Below, piece after piece: positions 51,773 to 60,802 of a DNA stretch of 64,000 bases. The notes below the pieces were generated by a model. The model worked only from the letters and a program-made list of their open reading frames with translations. It did not search any database and was not told the DNA's origin. The stretch is from Actinoplanes nipponensis. GTDB lineage: Bacteria; Actinomycetota; Actinomycetes; Mycobacteriales; Micromonosporaceae. The stretch covers positions 1 through 64,000 of the forward strand of contig NZ_BOMQ01000008.1 of the NCBI RefSeq assembly GCF_016862275.1. Reading direction: 5' to 3'. Made by a program: the position numbers and the translations under genes. Position 1 is the first letter of the stretch; each line of letters opens with the position of its first letter.

Positions 51773-52684
51773 ATGAAGCACGGCAGGTACCCGTTCATCA
51801 TTGGCTTCCTGATCGTGCCGGTGGCCATCTACGGCACGTTCGTGATCGCGGCGTACGTCCAGGCGTTCCAGTTGTCGTTCACCAACTGGCGCGGCTTCTC
51901 GCCGGACGTCAGCTACATCGGCTTCGACAACTTCGTCAAGCTCTTCCACGACAACACGTTCTGGAAGGCGATCCAGCACCACATCCTGCTGCTGATCTTC
52001 CTGCCGCTGCTCACCATCGTGCTGGCGCTGTTCTTCGCGTTCCTGCTCAACGTGGGCGGCGGCTCGAAGGGCGGCCGTACCCGGGGGGTCTGGGGTTCGA
52101 AGTTCTACCGGGTGGTGTTCTTCTTCCCCCAGCTGCTGGCCCTGGCCCTGGTCGCGGTCATCTTCTCCCGGGTCTACTCCTCCGACGACAGCGGCCTGAT
52201 CAACGGCCTGCTCAACCAGGTGGGAGCCGGGCCGGTGCTGTTCCTGGCCGACAAGAACCTGGCCCTCTGGTCGATCCTGGCCGTGCTCGTCTGGCAGGCC
52301 GTGGGCTTCTACGTGGTGCTGTTCTCCGCCGGGATGGGCTCCATCCCGACGGAGATCTACGAGGCCGCGGCGCTGGACGGCGCCACCCGCGGCACCCTGT
52401 TCTTCAAGGTGACCCTGCCGCTGCTGTGGAACACGCTGCAGGTCGCCTGGGTCTATCTGGGCATCGCCGCCTTCGACGCGTTCGCCCTGGTCAACGTCAT
52501 GTCCGTGGACCGCGGCGGGCCGGACGGGGCCACCACGGTGCTGGGCCTGGAGATCTACCGCAACGCCTTCGACTACGCACAGTTCGGCTACGCCTCGGCG
52601 ATGGGTGTCGTGCTGTTCTTCCTCACCATCACGTTCGCGGCGCTGACCCTGCGGGTCACCCGGCGCGACGCGATCGAGCTGTGA
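51773..52684 (+). CDS. ngcF: ABC sugar permease NgcF-like
   Basis: 303 residues from ATG 51773. Six membrane segments are present, with a long first loop (FTNWRGFSPDVSYIGFDNFV) and coupling motif EAAALDGATRGTLFFKVTLP. It is placed directly after the NgcE-like gene, with 84 bases between. That gap contains a weak hairpin (CAGCGGA / TCCGCTG at 51709-51735), which may set the level of permease against binding protein. Partner of NgcG. Confidence 0.9.
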   Translation: MKHGRYPFIIGFLIVPVAIYGTFVIAAYVQAFQLSFTNWRGFSPDVSYIGFDNFVKLFHDNTFWKAIQHHILLLIFLPLLTIVLALFFAFLLNVGGGSKGGRTRGVWGSKFYRVVFFFPQLLALALVAVIFSRVYSSDDSGLINGLLNQVGAGPVLFLADKNLALWSILAVLVWQAVGFYVVLFSAGMGSIPTEIYEAAALDGATRGTLFFKVTLPLLWNTLQVAWVYLGIAAFDAFALVNVMSVDRGGPDGATTVLGLEIYRNAFDYAQFGYASAMGVVLFFLTITFAALTLRVTRRDAIEL

Positions 52685-52698
52685 GCCGGGAGCATCCA

Positions 52699-53619
52699 GT
52701 GACTTACACCAAGACGAACGGGCCGGCGGCCTCGTACACCGGGTCGCGGCACGCCACGACCACCGCGCAGCGGGACAAGAAGGAGCTCAAGCTCTTCAGC
52801 AGCTTCGCCCACGTCGCCCTGGCGGTCTGGGGCCTGCTGGTCATCGCGCCGCTGATCTGGGTCATCCTCGCCTCGTTCAAGAGCAACACCGAGATCTTCA
52901 CGCACGCGCCGTTCAGCCTGCCCAGCAAGATCTCCTTCGAGACCTACCGGACGGCCTGGACCGAGGCGCACGTCGGGCGCTACTTCCTCAACAGCGTCTT
53001 CGTGGTGGCCATCAGCACGGCCGGCACCATGCTGTTCGGCTCGATGGCGGCCTACGTGCTGGCCCGCTACCGGTTCTTCGGCAACCGCTTCATCTACTAC
53101 CTGTTCGTCTCCGGGCTGGCCTTCCCGGTGTTCCTGGCGCTGGTGCCGCTGTTCCTGATCCTGCAAAACCTCGGCCTGCTCAACACCTACACCGGCCTGA
53201 TCCTGGTCTACATCGCCTACTCGCTGCCGTTCACGGTCTTCTTCATGACGGCGTTCTTCAAGACGCTGCCGAACCAGATCGCCGAGGCCGCGATCGTCGA
53301 CGGCGCCTCCCACACCAGGCTGTTCTTCCAGGTCATGCTGCCGATGGCCCGGTCCGGGCTGGTCAGCATCACGATCTTCAACATCGTCGGCCAGTGGAAC
53401 CAGTACCTGCTGCCGGTGGCCATCATGCAGGGCGCGGGCGCGGAGCAGAAGTGGGTGCTCACCCAGGGCATCGCCAACATCTCGGTGTCGGCCGGCTACC
53501 AGGCCAACTGGGCGGCGCTGTTCGCGGCGCTCACCCTCTCGATCCTGCCCATGATCATCGTGTACGCGTTCTTCCAGCGGCAGATCCAGTCGGGTCTGAC
53601 CGCGGGCGCCACCAAGTAA
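52699..53619 (+). CDS. ngcG: ABC sugar permease NgcG-like
   Basis: 306 residues from GTG 52699 (GGGAG at 52688-52692); a GTG at 52681 that overlaps the ngcF stop is the alternative. Six membrane segments, coupling motif EAAIVDGASHTRLFFQVMLP and the C-terminal IQSGLTAGATK, the usual end of MalG-like permeases, are present. It is the last gene of the transport cluster and is followed by a hairpin terminator. Confidence 0.92.
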   Translation: MTYTKTNGPAASYTGSRHATTTAQRDKKELKLFSSFAHVALAVWGLLVIAPLIWVILASFKSNTEIFTHAPFSLPSKISFETYRTAWTEAHVGRYFLNSVFVVAISTAGTMLFGSMAAYVLARYRFFGNRFIYYLFVSGLAFPVFLALVPLFLILQNLGLLNTYTGLILVYIAYSLPFTVFFMTAFFKTLPNQIAEAAIVDGASHTRLFFQVMLPMARSGLVSITIFNIVGQWNQYLLPVAIMQGAGAEQKWVLTQGIANISVSAGYQANWAALFAALTLSILPMIIVYAFFQRQIQSGLTAGATK

Positions 53620-53634
53620 CGTCGCACCACGTGC

Positions 53635-53671
53635 CGGGCGGCGCCTTTCCACGGGGGAGAGGCGCCGCCCG
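53635..53671 (+). terminator. hairpin terminator after the ngcEFG-like genes
   Basis: A 16-base stem (CGGGCGGCGCCTTTCC against GGAGAGGCGCCGCCCG, one G-T pair) with a 5-base loop, followed by TTCCGTTG. The stem is strong and the tail is weak in T, as is common in actinobacteria. Confidence 0.75.
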
Positions 53672-53737
53672 TTCCGTTGTCCACAGCCCGCTCAGCACGG
53701 GCCCGGACCGTGCGCGGAACCCGGTAAAGTGGCGGCC

Positions 53738-53968
53738 ATGAGCGGTCCCGATGATCTGGAGCAGCGTCTCGCCGCGGACCGGGATGTCGCCGAGTACCGA
53801 TCCGAGTTGCGGGCCCACACCCGGATGCTTAACGCGTTGCGGGAGACCCAGGTGTCGCACTACGCCGAGCACAAGGCGGACGCGGCGGAGATCAAAGCCG
53901 AAGCGGCGGAGATCAAGGCCGGGTTGGCGCACATCGTGCGATTGCTCGAGGGGCTGAGCGGAAAATAG
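53738..53968 (+). CDS. small coiled-coil protein
   Basis: 76 residues from ATG 53738. A -10-like TAAAGT (53725-53730) ends 7 bases before the ATG, so the message may be leaderless. The sequence is polar and helical, with a heptad-like repeat DAAEIKAEAAEIKAGLAHI and no membrane segment or Cys. It probably forms a dimeric coiled coil; no family is recognised. It is convergent with the MFS gene (12-base gap). Such a short frame has some risk of being spurious, but the heptad pattern and the promoter-like box support it. Confidence 0.6.
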   Translation: MSGPDDLEQRLAADRDVAEYRSELRAHTRMLNALRETQVSHYAEHKADAAEIKAEAAEIKAGLAHIVRLLEGLSGK

Positions 53969-53980
53969 GGCTTGCGCCGG

Positions 53981-55177
53981 TCAGGCGCGGTTGAGCAGCA
54001 CCCGGCCCAGCGCCAGCGTCCCCACCCCCGCCACCACCACGCTGAGCAGCCCGACCCGCAGGCTGGTCAGGTCGGCGACCAGCCCGACCAGCGGCGGCGA
54101 CAGCAGGAAGCCGACCCGCAGCAGCCAGCTCACGATGGTCAGCCCGGCGCCGTGCGGCAGTCCCGGCAGCTCGTCGGCGGTGTGCATCGCCGCCGGGACC
54201 AGCGTCGCCGTGCCCAGCCCGGCCAGCGCGAAGCCGGCCAGCGCCGAGCCCACGGACGGCCAGGTGAGTGCGAAGCCCATGCCGGCCGCGGCCAGCGCCC
54301 CGCCGGCCCGGGTCACCGTGCGCTGGCCGAAGCGGTCGACGGCCCGGTCGCCGAGCAGCCGGCCGATCGTCATCGCCACCTGCAGGGCGACGAAGGCCAG
54401 GCCGGCGGTGGCCGCGCCGGCGCTCAGGTAGTCGGTGAGGAACAGCGCGCCCCAGGATGAGCCGGCGTCCTCCACGAGCGATCCGAAGGCCGCCAGGGCG
54501 CCGAGCGCGGCGAGCATCCGTACCGTGGCCCAGGCGAAGGCGCGCCGGGCCGGCGTGGCGGCGGTGGCGGTGGGCGCCGCCCGCTCGGCGTCCTCCGGGC
54601 CGGGCAGCATGAACCGGTACGCGACCAGCGCGACCACGCTGAACAGCACGCCCGCCGTGGCCAGATGCACACCCAGCGGTATCCGCAGCCCGGCCGCCGC
54701 CGAGCCCATCAGCCCGCCGAGCACCGCGCCGACGCTCCACACGCCGTGGAACGAGTTGACGATCGAGCGGCCGTACAGCCGCTGCACCCGCAGCCCGTGC
54801 GCGTTCTGGGCGACGTCGACGATCGCGTCCGCCGCGCCCGCGACGCCCATCGCCAGGGCCAGCGCCCACCAGCTCGGCGCCACCGCGACCAGCAGGAACG
54901 CGGCGGCGACGAGCACGATGCCGGCCGCGCCGGTGCGCGAGGAGCGGAACCGGCTGATCGCGGCCGAGGCGAACAGCCCGCCGGCCAGCGCGCCCAGTGG
55001 GCCGGCGGCCAGCGCCGTGCCCAGCAGCGTGTTGCTGAGCTCCAGCGACTCCTTGATCTCCGGGTAGCGGGGCACCACGTTGGCGAACAGCGCGCCGTTG
55101 GTCAGGAACAGCACCGCGACGGCGACCCGGGCGCGCCGGGCCCGCTGGGTGGGCCCGGCGCCGAGGACCGCCGTCAC
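53981..55177 (-). CDS. MFS transporter (YbjJ-like)
   Basis: 398 residues from GTG 55177, overlapping the GH3 stop (GTGA). Twelve membrane segments are visible in two halves, with the fucose-permease/YbjJ-type opening LFLTNGALFANVVPRYPEIK and the loop GRLLGDRAVDRFGQRTVTR between helices. The operon partner is a beta-glucosidase, so it may import or export a glycoside or its product; direction and substrate are not determinable. Confidence 0.9.
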   Translation of the reverse strand: MTAVLGAGPTQRARRARVAVAVLFLTNGALFANVVPRYPEIKESLELSNTLLGTALAAGPLGALAGGLFASAAISRFRSSRTGAAGIVLVAAAFLLVAVAPSWWALALAMGVAGAADAIVDVAQNAHGLRVQRLYGRSIVNSFHGVWSVGAVLGGLMGSAAAGLRIPLGVHLATAGVLFSVVALVAYRFMLPGPEDAERAAPTATAATPARRAFAWATVRMLAALGALAAFGSLVEDAGSSWGALFLTDYLSAGAATAGLAFVALQVAMTIGRLLGDRAVDRFGQRTVTRAGGALAAAGMGFALTWPSVGSALAGFALAGLGTATLVPAAMHTADELPGLPHGAGLTIVSWLLRVGFLLSPPLVGLVADLTSLRVGLLSVVVAGVGTLALGRVLLNRA

Positions 55178-57432
55178 TGAGCGCCGAAGCGCTGCACGGC
55201 CGCCTCGACGTCCGGCTCGGTGACCGGGAAGCCCGGGAAGCGGGACAGCCGCACCAGCGGGATGGCCCGCATCATCTGCCCGTTCTTGGGGTCGGACAGC
55301 ATGGCGGTGAACATGCCGTCGCCGAGCTGCTCGCGCAGCCAGTCGCCGGCGGCCGGGTGGGCCAGCCACGCGTCGACGGTCGCGTCGGTGGTCAGCGGGG
55401 CGGTGACGTCCTGGCCGGCCAGCTCGACGGTGCCGGTGAGCCGGATGTCGCGGGACGAGGCGCCGACCCGGATCCCGAACGCGCCGCCCTCGACGACCCA
55501 GCGCCGCATCGCCGGGTGCCAGTAGGCGAACGCCCGGGCCGCCAGCGTCAGGGTGACCGCGGTGCTCTCGCCCGGCTCGAGGCTGACCTGGGTGAACGCG
55601 CGCAGCTCCTGCTCGGGCCGGTAGACGGCGGCCTGCGGGTCGGTGACGTAGACCTGGACGGTCTCCCGGCCGGCGCGGGCGCCGGTGTTCACCACGGTGA
55701 CGGTGACGTCGACCAGCGGCTGGTCGCCGTCGGCGCGGACGGCGGTGCTCAGGTCGGTGTAGTCGAAGGTGGTGTAGGACAGGCCGTGGCCGAACGGGTA
55801 CGCCACCTCCAGCTGGTGGGCGTCGTACCAGCGGTAGCCGATGAGCAGGCCCTCCCCGTACCGGACGTGGCCGAACTCGCCGGGGAAGTTGCCGACCGCC
55901 GGGTTGTCCGCGAAGCGCACCGGCACGGTCTCGGCCAGCCGGCCCGCCGGGTCGGCCGCGCCGAGCAGCAGATCGGCCGTCGCCGCGCCGCCGGCCTGGC
56001 CGAGCAGCCAGCCCTCCAGCACGGCCCGCGCCCGGTCCTGCCAGGGCGCGACGGTGACCACCGAGCCGTTGGAGAGCACGACGACCACCTGCGGGTTGGC
56101 GTCCGCGACGGCGTGCAGCAGGTCGATCTGGTGGGCCGGCAGGTCCATGTGGTCGCGGTCGTAGCCCTCGGACTCGTACGACGGAGGCAGCCCGAGGAAC
56201 AGCACCACCACCTCGGCCGCCGCGGCGGTCCGTACGGCCTCCTCGACCAGCGCCGGGTCGGCCTCCGCGGACTCGATGACGAAGCCCGGGGCGAAGCTGA
56301 CCTCGCGTCGGCCGTCCAGGGCGGTCCGCAGCGCGTCCAGCGCGGTGTCCACCCGGGTCGGGTTGACCTGCGAGGACCCGGCGCCCTGGAAGCGCGGCGT
56401 GCGGGCGAACTCGCCGATGACCGCGACCGTCCCGCCGGACCGCGGGTCCAGCGGGAGGATGGCGTCGTCGTTCTTGAGCAGGACGGCGCTGGCGGTCGCG
56501 GCCTCGCGGGCGAGCGCGTGGTGGGCGTCGGCGTCGAAGGTCTGCCCGGGGGCGAGCGCGCCCTGCGACCGGTCGACCAGCGTCAGCACCCGGGTGACCG
56601 CCCGGTCGACGTCGGCCTCGCTGAGCGCGCCGGCCTTGACGGCGTCCACGATGACCCGGGTGCCCAGCCCGCCGGAGGAGGGCATCTCCAGGTCGAGGCC
56701 GGCGGCCACCCCGGCGTCGCGGCGGTTGACCGCGCCCCAGTCGGAGACGACCAGCCCCTCGAAGCCCCACTCGTCGCGCAGCACGGTGGTGAGCAGCCAG
56801 GGGTCCTCGCTCGCGTAGACGCCGTTGATCTTGTTGTAGGCGCACATCACGGTCCACGGCTGGGCCTGGGTGACGACCCGCTCGAAGGCCGGCAGGTAGA
56901 TCTCGCGCAGGGTCCGCTCGTCGATGTCGGCGGAGACCGTCATCCGGTCGGTCTCCTGGTTGTTGGCGGCGAAGTGCTTGAGCGAGGCGCCCACGCCGGT
57001 GCCCTGCAACCCGTTGACCAGGGCCGCGCCCAGCTCGCCGGCCAGCAGCGGGTCCTCGGAGAAGTACTCGAAGTTGCGCCCGCACAGCGGCGAGCGCTTC
57101 ATGTTGACCCCGGGGCCGAGCAGCACGGCGACCTGCTCGGCGCGGCACTCGCGGCCCAGCGCCTCGCCGATGCGGTGCAGCAGCCCGGGGTTCCAGGTGG
57201 AGGCCAGCCCGGCGGCCGGCGGGAAGCAGGTGGCCGGGACGCTGTCGTTGAGCCCGACGTGGTCCGACTCGCCGGCCTGCTTGCGCAGGCCGTGCGGCCC
57301 GTCGGTGACCATGATGCCGGGGATGCCGACGCGCTCGACCGGCTGGGTACGCCAGAAGTCGGCACCGTCGAGCAGGGAGGCCTTCTCCTCGAGCGTGAGG
57401 GCGGCCAGCAGCGCGGGAACGTCGAGTGTCAT
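55174..57432 (-). CDS. glycoside hydrolase family 3 beta-glucosidase
   Basis: 752 residues from ATG 57432. The GH3 N-terminal barrel has the KHFAANNQE motif and the nucleophile Asp in VVSDWGAV. The alpha/beta sandwich domain follows (AEVVVLFLGLPPSYESEGYD), then a C-terminal fibronectin-III-like domain (GRETVQVYV, LEPGESTAVTL). There is no signal peptide, so it acts in the cytoplasm on imported beta-glucosides or similar. The start is leaderless-type (TACGGT 6 bases before ATG). It forms an operon with the MFS gene and is divergent from a TetR regulator whose operator overlaps both promoters. Confidence 0.94.
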   Translation of the reverse strand: MTLDVPALLAALTLEEKASLLDGADFWRTQPVERVGIPGIMVTDGPHGLRKQAGESDHVGLNDSVPATCFPPAAGLASTWNPGLLHRIGEALGRECRAEQVAVLLGPGVNMKRSPLCGRNFEYFSEDPLLAGELGAALVNGLQGTGVGASLKHFAANNQETDRMTVSADIDERTLREIYLPAFERVVTQAQPWTVMCAYNKINGVYASEDPWLLTTVLRDEWGFEGLVVSDWGAVNRRDAGVAAGLDLEMPSSGGLGTRVIVDAVKAGALSEADVDRAVTRVLTLVDRSQGALAPGQTFDADAHHALAREAATASAVLLKNDDAILPLDPRSGGTVAVIGEFARTPRFQGAGSSQVNPTRVDTALDALRTALDGRREVSFAPGFVIESAEADPALVEEAVRTAAAAEVVVLFLGLPPSYESEGYDRDHMDLPAHQIDLLHAVADANPQVVVVLSNGSVVTVAPWQDRARAVLEGWLLGQAGGAATADLLLGAADPAGRLAETVPVRFADNPAVGNFPGEFGHVRYGEGLLIGYRWYDAHQLEVAYPFGHGLSYTTFDYTDLSTAVRADGDQPLVDVTVTVVNTGARAGRETVQVYVTDPQAAVYRPEQELRAFTQVSLEPGESTAVTLTLAARAFAYWHPAMRRWVVEGGAFGIRVGASSRDIRLTGTVELAGQDVTAPLTTDATVDAWLAHPAAGDWLREQLGDGMFTAMLSDPKNGQMMRAIPLVRLSRFPGFPVTEPDVEAAVQRFGAQ

Positions 57433-57438
57433 GTCCCG

Positions 57439-57444
57439 ACCGTA
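57439..57444 (-). promoter_or_regulatory. -10 box of the GH3-MFS operon (leaderless)
   Basis: TACGGT on the minus strand ends 6 bases before the GH3 ATG, the spacing of a leaderless transcript. The matching -35 region falls inside the inverted repeat at 57451-57472. Confidence 0.45.
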
Positions 57445-57450
57445 ACAATG

Positions 57451-57472
57451 AAAACCTCCGCGTGGAAGTTTT
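57451..57472. promoter_or_regulatory. candidate TetR operator between GH3 and tetR
   Basis: AAAACCTCC-GCGT-GGAAGTTTT is a near-perfect inverted repeat with 8 of 9 pairs. It lies in the 59-base gap between the divergent starts, over the -35 region of the GH3 promoter and just ahead of the tetR -10 (TACGAT at 57480-57485). This is the usual place for a TetR repressor to control both genes. Confidence 0.6.
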
Positions 57473-57491
57473 TGTGGCCTACGATGGCGCG

Positions 57492-58088
57492 GTGGACGAA
57501 CCTTCCCCGGGCACCCGGCGCGGCGCGTACGACAAGGGGGTCCGCCGCCGGCGGGAGATCCTCGACCGGGCCATCGAGGTCTTCGCCGCGCGCGGCGCCG
57601 AGGGCACCTCGCTGCGGGCGATCGGCGAGGCCATCGGGGTGTCCCACGCGGCCCTCAAGCACTACTTCGCCTCCCGCGAGGAACTGCTGATCGAGGTCTA
57701 CCGGGCCGCGGAGGAACGCTCCGTCGTCGAGGACCCGCCCCCGCCGGACGCGACCGTGGTCGGCCTGATGACCCACGCCGCCCGGCGCAACCACGGCGTG
57801 CCCGGGCTGGTGCAGCTGTACTCGACGCTGGTCGCGGCGGCGCTGGAGGAGGGGCACGAGCCGTCCCGGGAGTTCTTCGGGGAGCGGTTCGCCCACCTGC
57901 GGCAGCTGCTGGCCGAGCGGATCACTGCCGAGCAGGCGGCCGGGCGCATCCGCCCGGACGTCCCGCCGGAGGTGGCGGCCGCCCTGATCATCGCGGCCTC
58001 GGACGGGTTGCAGGTGCAGTGGCTGCTCGACCCGGCGGTGGACATCGAGAAGTCGCTGGAGCTGCTGGAGAGCCTGCTCGGCGCCTGA
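57492..58088 (+). CDS. TetR family transcriptional regulator
   Basis: 198 residues from GTG 57492, 6 bases after a TACGAT -10 box, so probably leaderless; a longer frame from 57426 would run through the operator. The N-terminal HTH is typical (ILDRAIEVFAARGAEGTSLR, then IGEAIGVSHAALKHYFASREEL). The C-terminal ligand domain ends IIAASDGLQVQWLLDPAVDI, as in many sugar- or glycoside-related TetR proteins. It is the likely repressor of the divergent beta-glucosidase/MFS operon. The inducer may be a product of the hydrolase (inference). Confidence 0.92.
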   Translation: MDEPSPGTRRGAYDKGVRRRREILDRAIEVFAARGAEGTSLRAIGEAIGVSHAALKHYFASREELLIEVYRAAEERSVVEDPPPPDATVVGLMTHAARRNHGVPGLVQLYSTLVAAALEEGHEPSREFFGERFAHLRQLLAERITAEQAAGRIRPDVPPEVAAALIIAASDGLQVQWLLDPAVDIEKSLELLESLLGA

Positions 58089-58147
58089 GCTCGGGTCGCC
58101 GGGCCGGGTCGGCGGAAGTTGTCGTACCCGGGCGGCAGAATGGCCAT

Positions 58148-59839
58148 GTGCTGGTAGCGGTGGTGTCCGACGACGGCAGCTGGCACGGTTCCGGCCGCTG
58201 GCAGGACGTGCGACCCGACGGCACGCCCGCGGGGGCGCCGGTCCGCGTGGCCGACCTGCCCGCCGCCATCGCCGCGCGCGAGGCGGCCGAGCACCCGCGC
58301 TGGCTCTGGGCCGCCACCACCGAGGGCTATCCCACCCTGCTGCGCGCCGGGGTCCGGGTGCGGCGCTGCCACGACGTCGAGCTGACCGAGGCCCTGCTGC
58401 TCGGCCATGCCGGCCGCTGGGGCGAGCCGCGCGCGCTGGCCGCCGCCCGGGCCCGGCTGACCGGCGCCCCGGTGCCGGCCGACCCGCCGCCCCGGCTCCC
58501 GCAGCCACCCGGCTTCGCCCAGGGCGCGCTGTTCGAGGCGATGTCCGGGCCGCCGGCCGCCGCCGGCTCCGGGGTCCTGGAGGCCCTGGCCCAGGTGTAC
58601 GCCGACCAGCACGCCCGGATCGGCGCCACCGGGCAGCCCGGCCGTTTCGCCCTGCTGGTGGCCGCCGAGTCCGCGGGCGCCCTGGTCGGCGCGGAGATGG
58701 GCCACGCCGGCCTGCCCTGGCGCGCCGACATCCACGACCAGTTGCTGCGTGAGCTGCTCGGGGCGCCCCAGCCGGTGGGTCCGCCCCGCCGCCTGGCCGA
58801 GCTCACCGCGGAGATCAACGAGGCCTTCGGCGTACGCGGGCTGCACCCGGACTCCCCGGCCGAGGTGCTGCGCGCGTTCTCCCGGGCCGGCATCGAGGTG
58901 CCCAACACCCGGGCCTGGGTGCTGCGCCAGGTCGAGCATCCCGCGGTCAAGCCCCTGCTGGAATACAAGGAGCTCTACCGCATCTGGACGGCGCACGGCT
59001 GGGCCTGGCGCGACGCCTGGATCAGCGAGGGCCGGTTCCGCCCCGAGTACGTCCCCGGCGGCGTGGTCTCCGGCCGCTGGGCGACCCGGGGCGGCGGCGC
59101 GCTCCAGGTGCCCAAGGTGGTCCGCCGGGCCGTGGTGGCCGACCCGGGCTGGCGGTTCGTGGTGGCCGACGCCGGTCAGCTCGAGCCCCGGGTGCTGGCG
59201 GCGGTCTCCGGCGACTCCCGGCTCGCCCGGGCCGGCGCCGCGGGCGACCTGTACGCGGCGCTGGCCACCGACTCGTTCGGCGGCGACCGCGCCAAGGCCA
59301 AGATCGCCCTGCTCGGCGCGATGTACGGCCAGACCGGCGGCGCCGCGATCCCGGCCCTGGCGGTGCTGCGGCAGAGTTATCCGACCGCCTTCGAGTACGT
59401 GGAGGCCGCGGCCCGCACCGGCGAGGCGGGCGGGCTGGTGCGTTCCTGGCTGGGCCGCACCTGCCCGCCGGCGTCCACCGCCTGGCGCGACGCGGGCCTG
59501 GAGCCGCCCGAGGAGGGGGGCTCGGCCGAGCCGCAGGGCGGCGCGCCGGGCCGGGCCCGCGGCCGTTTCACCCGCAACTTCGTCATCCAGGCGACGGCCG
59601 CGGAGTGGGCGCTGGTGCTGCTCGCGACGCTGCGGACCGCGCTGGAGGGCCTGCGGGCCGAACTGGTCCTGTTCGTGCACGACGAGGTGGGCGTGCACTG
59701 CCCGGCGGAGGAGGCCGAGGCGGTCGCCGAGGCGGTGCGGGTGAGCGCGGGCCGGGCCGGTGAGCTGTTGTTCGGCGACACGGCGGTGCGGTTCCCGCTC
59801 GACGTGTCGATCGTGGAGTGCTACGCCGACGCCAAGTGA
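58148..59839 (+). CDS. family A DNA polymerase homologue (exonuclease/polymerase-like)
   Basis: 563 residues from GTG 58148. The C-terminal half keeps polymerase A motifs: A (VADAGQLEPRVLAAVSGD, Asp retained), B (RAKAKIALLGAMYG, Arg and Lys of the O helix) and C (VLFVHDEVGVH). The N-terminal 3'-5' exonuclease-like region lacks a clear DxE motif and seems inactive. At about 560 residues it is far shorter than PolA and lacks the 5' nuclease. Such second PolA-like proteins, annotated as bifunctional exonuclease/polymerase, are an actinobacterial family of unknown role. The canonical motif-A residues SQIE are here GQLE. Confidence 0.88.
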   Translation: MLVAVVSDDGSWHGSGRWQDVRPDGTPAGAPVRVADLPAAIAAREAAEHPRWLWAATTEGYPTLLRAGVRVRRCHDVELTEALLLGHAGRWGEPRALAAARARLTGAPVPADPPPRLPQPPGFAQGALFEAMSGPPAAAGSGVLEALAQVYADQHARIGATGQPGRFALLVAAESAGALVGAEMGHAGLPWRADIHDQLLRELLGAPQPVGPPRRLAELTAEINEAFGVRGLHPDSPAEVLRAFSRAGIEVPNTRAWVLRQVEHPAVKPLLEYKELYRIWTAHGWAWRDAWISEGRFRPEYVPGGVVSGRWATRGGGALQVPKVVRRAVVADPGWRFVVADAGQLEPRVLAAVSGDSRLARAGAAGDLYAALATDSFGGDRAKAKIALLGAMYGQTGGAAIPALAVLRQSYPTAFEYVEAAARTGEAGGLVRSWLGRTCPPASTAWRDAGLEPPEEGGSAEPQGGAPGRARGRFTRNFVIQATAAEWALVLLATLRTALEGLRAELVLFVHDEVGVHCPAEEAEAVAEAVRVSAGRAGELLFGDTAVRFPLDVSIVECYADAK

Positions 59840-59861
59840 GCCCGGCGGCGCCGTGGCCCGG

Positions 59862-60683
59862 TCAGCCGTCCGCCCAGACGTCCAGGTCGAGGCGCTGCAA
59901 CACGTGCGGCGCGAACATCCCGAAGACCGACAGGATGGCGATCAGCGTGAACACGGTGCGCAGCACGACCACCTCGGTACGCCCACCCACCCGCACGGCC
60001 ATCCCGTTCGGCACCCCGATCATCCGCCACATCCGGCGCCCCATCGGGATCGGCCACAGGATCGGCACGCCGTTCTTGGTGACCATGTCGCCCAGCAGGT
60101 GCACGACGCAGCCCACGCCGACCGCGAAGCCCAGTATCGGATATCCGCGGTCGCCGGGCAGGTGCGCGGCGGTGAACCAGGCGATCACCCCCGAGGCCAG
60201 GGTCACGATCAGCCAGCCGGCCCGCTCGGCCCACTCGTCGAACAGGCCGCGCAGGGCCAGCCCGGCCATGAAGAACACCACGGCCACGACCGCCCACTTG
60301 CCGTAGGACGCGCACAGCGCCGTCGTGCCCCAGCCGACCAGCCCGGCGAAGGGCAGCGTGTGGGTGAAGGTGCGGTGGCCGTTGTTGCGCCGCGGGTCCC
60401 GGCTCAGCTTGGTCGCCGTGTAGACCCCGAGCGAGATCTTCTCGATCACCTCGGCCACGAACAGCGAGAACACCCCGAACGTCCGGGCCACCGTCGCGCC
60501 GCCCTGGTTGCGGGTCACCTTGCCGGACAGGTCCAGGTCGGGCAGCAGCGCGCCACCCGCACAGACCGCCGTGCCCACCCCGATCGCGAGCGGCGACTGG
60601 GCGTAGCCCGCGAAGTGATCCACGGCCCAGCTGCCGGCCAGCCAGACGGCCGCGCCCGACAGCGCGTGCGACGGACCCATCAT
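59862..60683 (-). CDS. membrane-bound metal-dependent hydrolase (YdjM-like)
   Basis: 273 residues from ATG 60683 (a second ATG follows directly). The conserved metal-binding pattern of the YdjM family is present: GPSHALSGAAVW at the start, LLPDLDLSGKV, then GHRTFTHTL and HLLGDMVTKNGVPILWP. Seven or so membrane segments surround these motifs, placing the His/Asp residues near the membrane surface. The activity of the family is not well defined; relatives are LexA-regulated in enterobacteria. It is convergent with the polymerase gene and stands alone. Confidence 0.88.
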   Translation of the reverse strand: MMGPSHALSGAAVWLAGSWAVDHFAGYAQSPLAIGVGTAVCAGGALLPDLDLSGKVTRNQGGATVARTFGVFSLFVAEVIEKISLGVYTATKLSRDPRRNNGHRTFTHTLPFAGLVGWGTTALCASYGKWAVVAVVFFMAGLALRGLFDEWAERAGWLIVTLASGVIAWFTAAHLPGDRGYPILGFAVGVGCVVHLLGDMVTKNGVPILWPIPMGRRMWRMIGVPNGMAVRVGGRTEVVVLRTVFTLIAILSVFGMFAPHVLQRLDLDVWADG

Positions 60684-60802
60684 GGTCGTGCCCACCCCTC
60701 CCCGTGGCCGCCGGCGCCGGTGGCCGGAGGCAAACCCGGCAACTGTCGCAGAGGCGGGAGGGGTGGGCAACGACCGCCACGTCTACTGTGGAGTGTTCAT
60801 GG

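Noticed and set aside
46945..53619. Importers judged incomplete because no ATPase gene is present
   Set aside because: CUT1 sugar importers of actinobacteria commonly share one MsiK-type ATPase encoded elsewhere, so the absence is normal.
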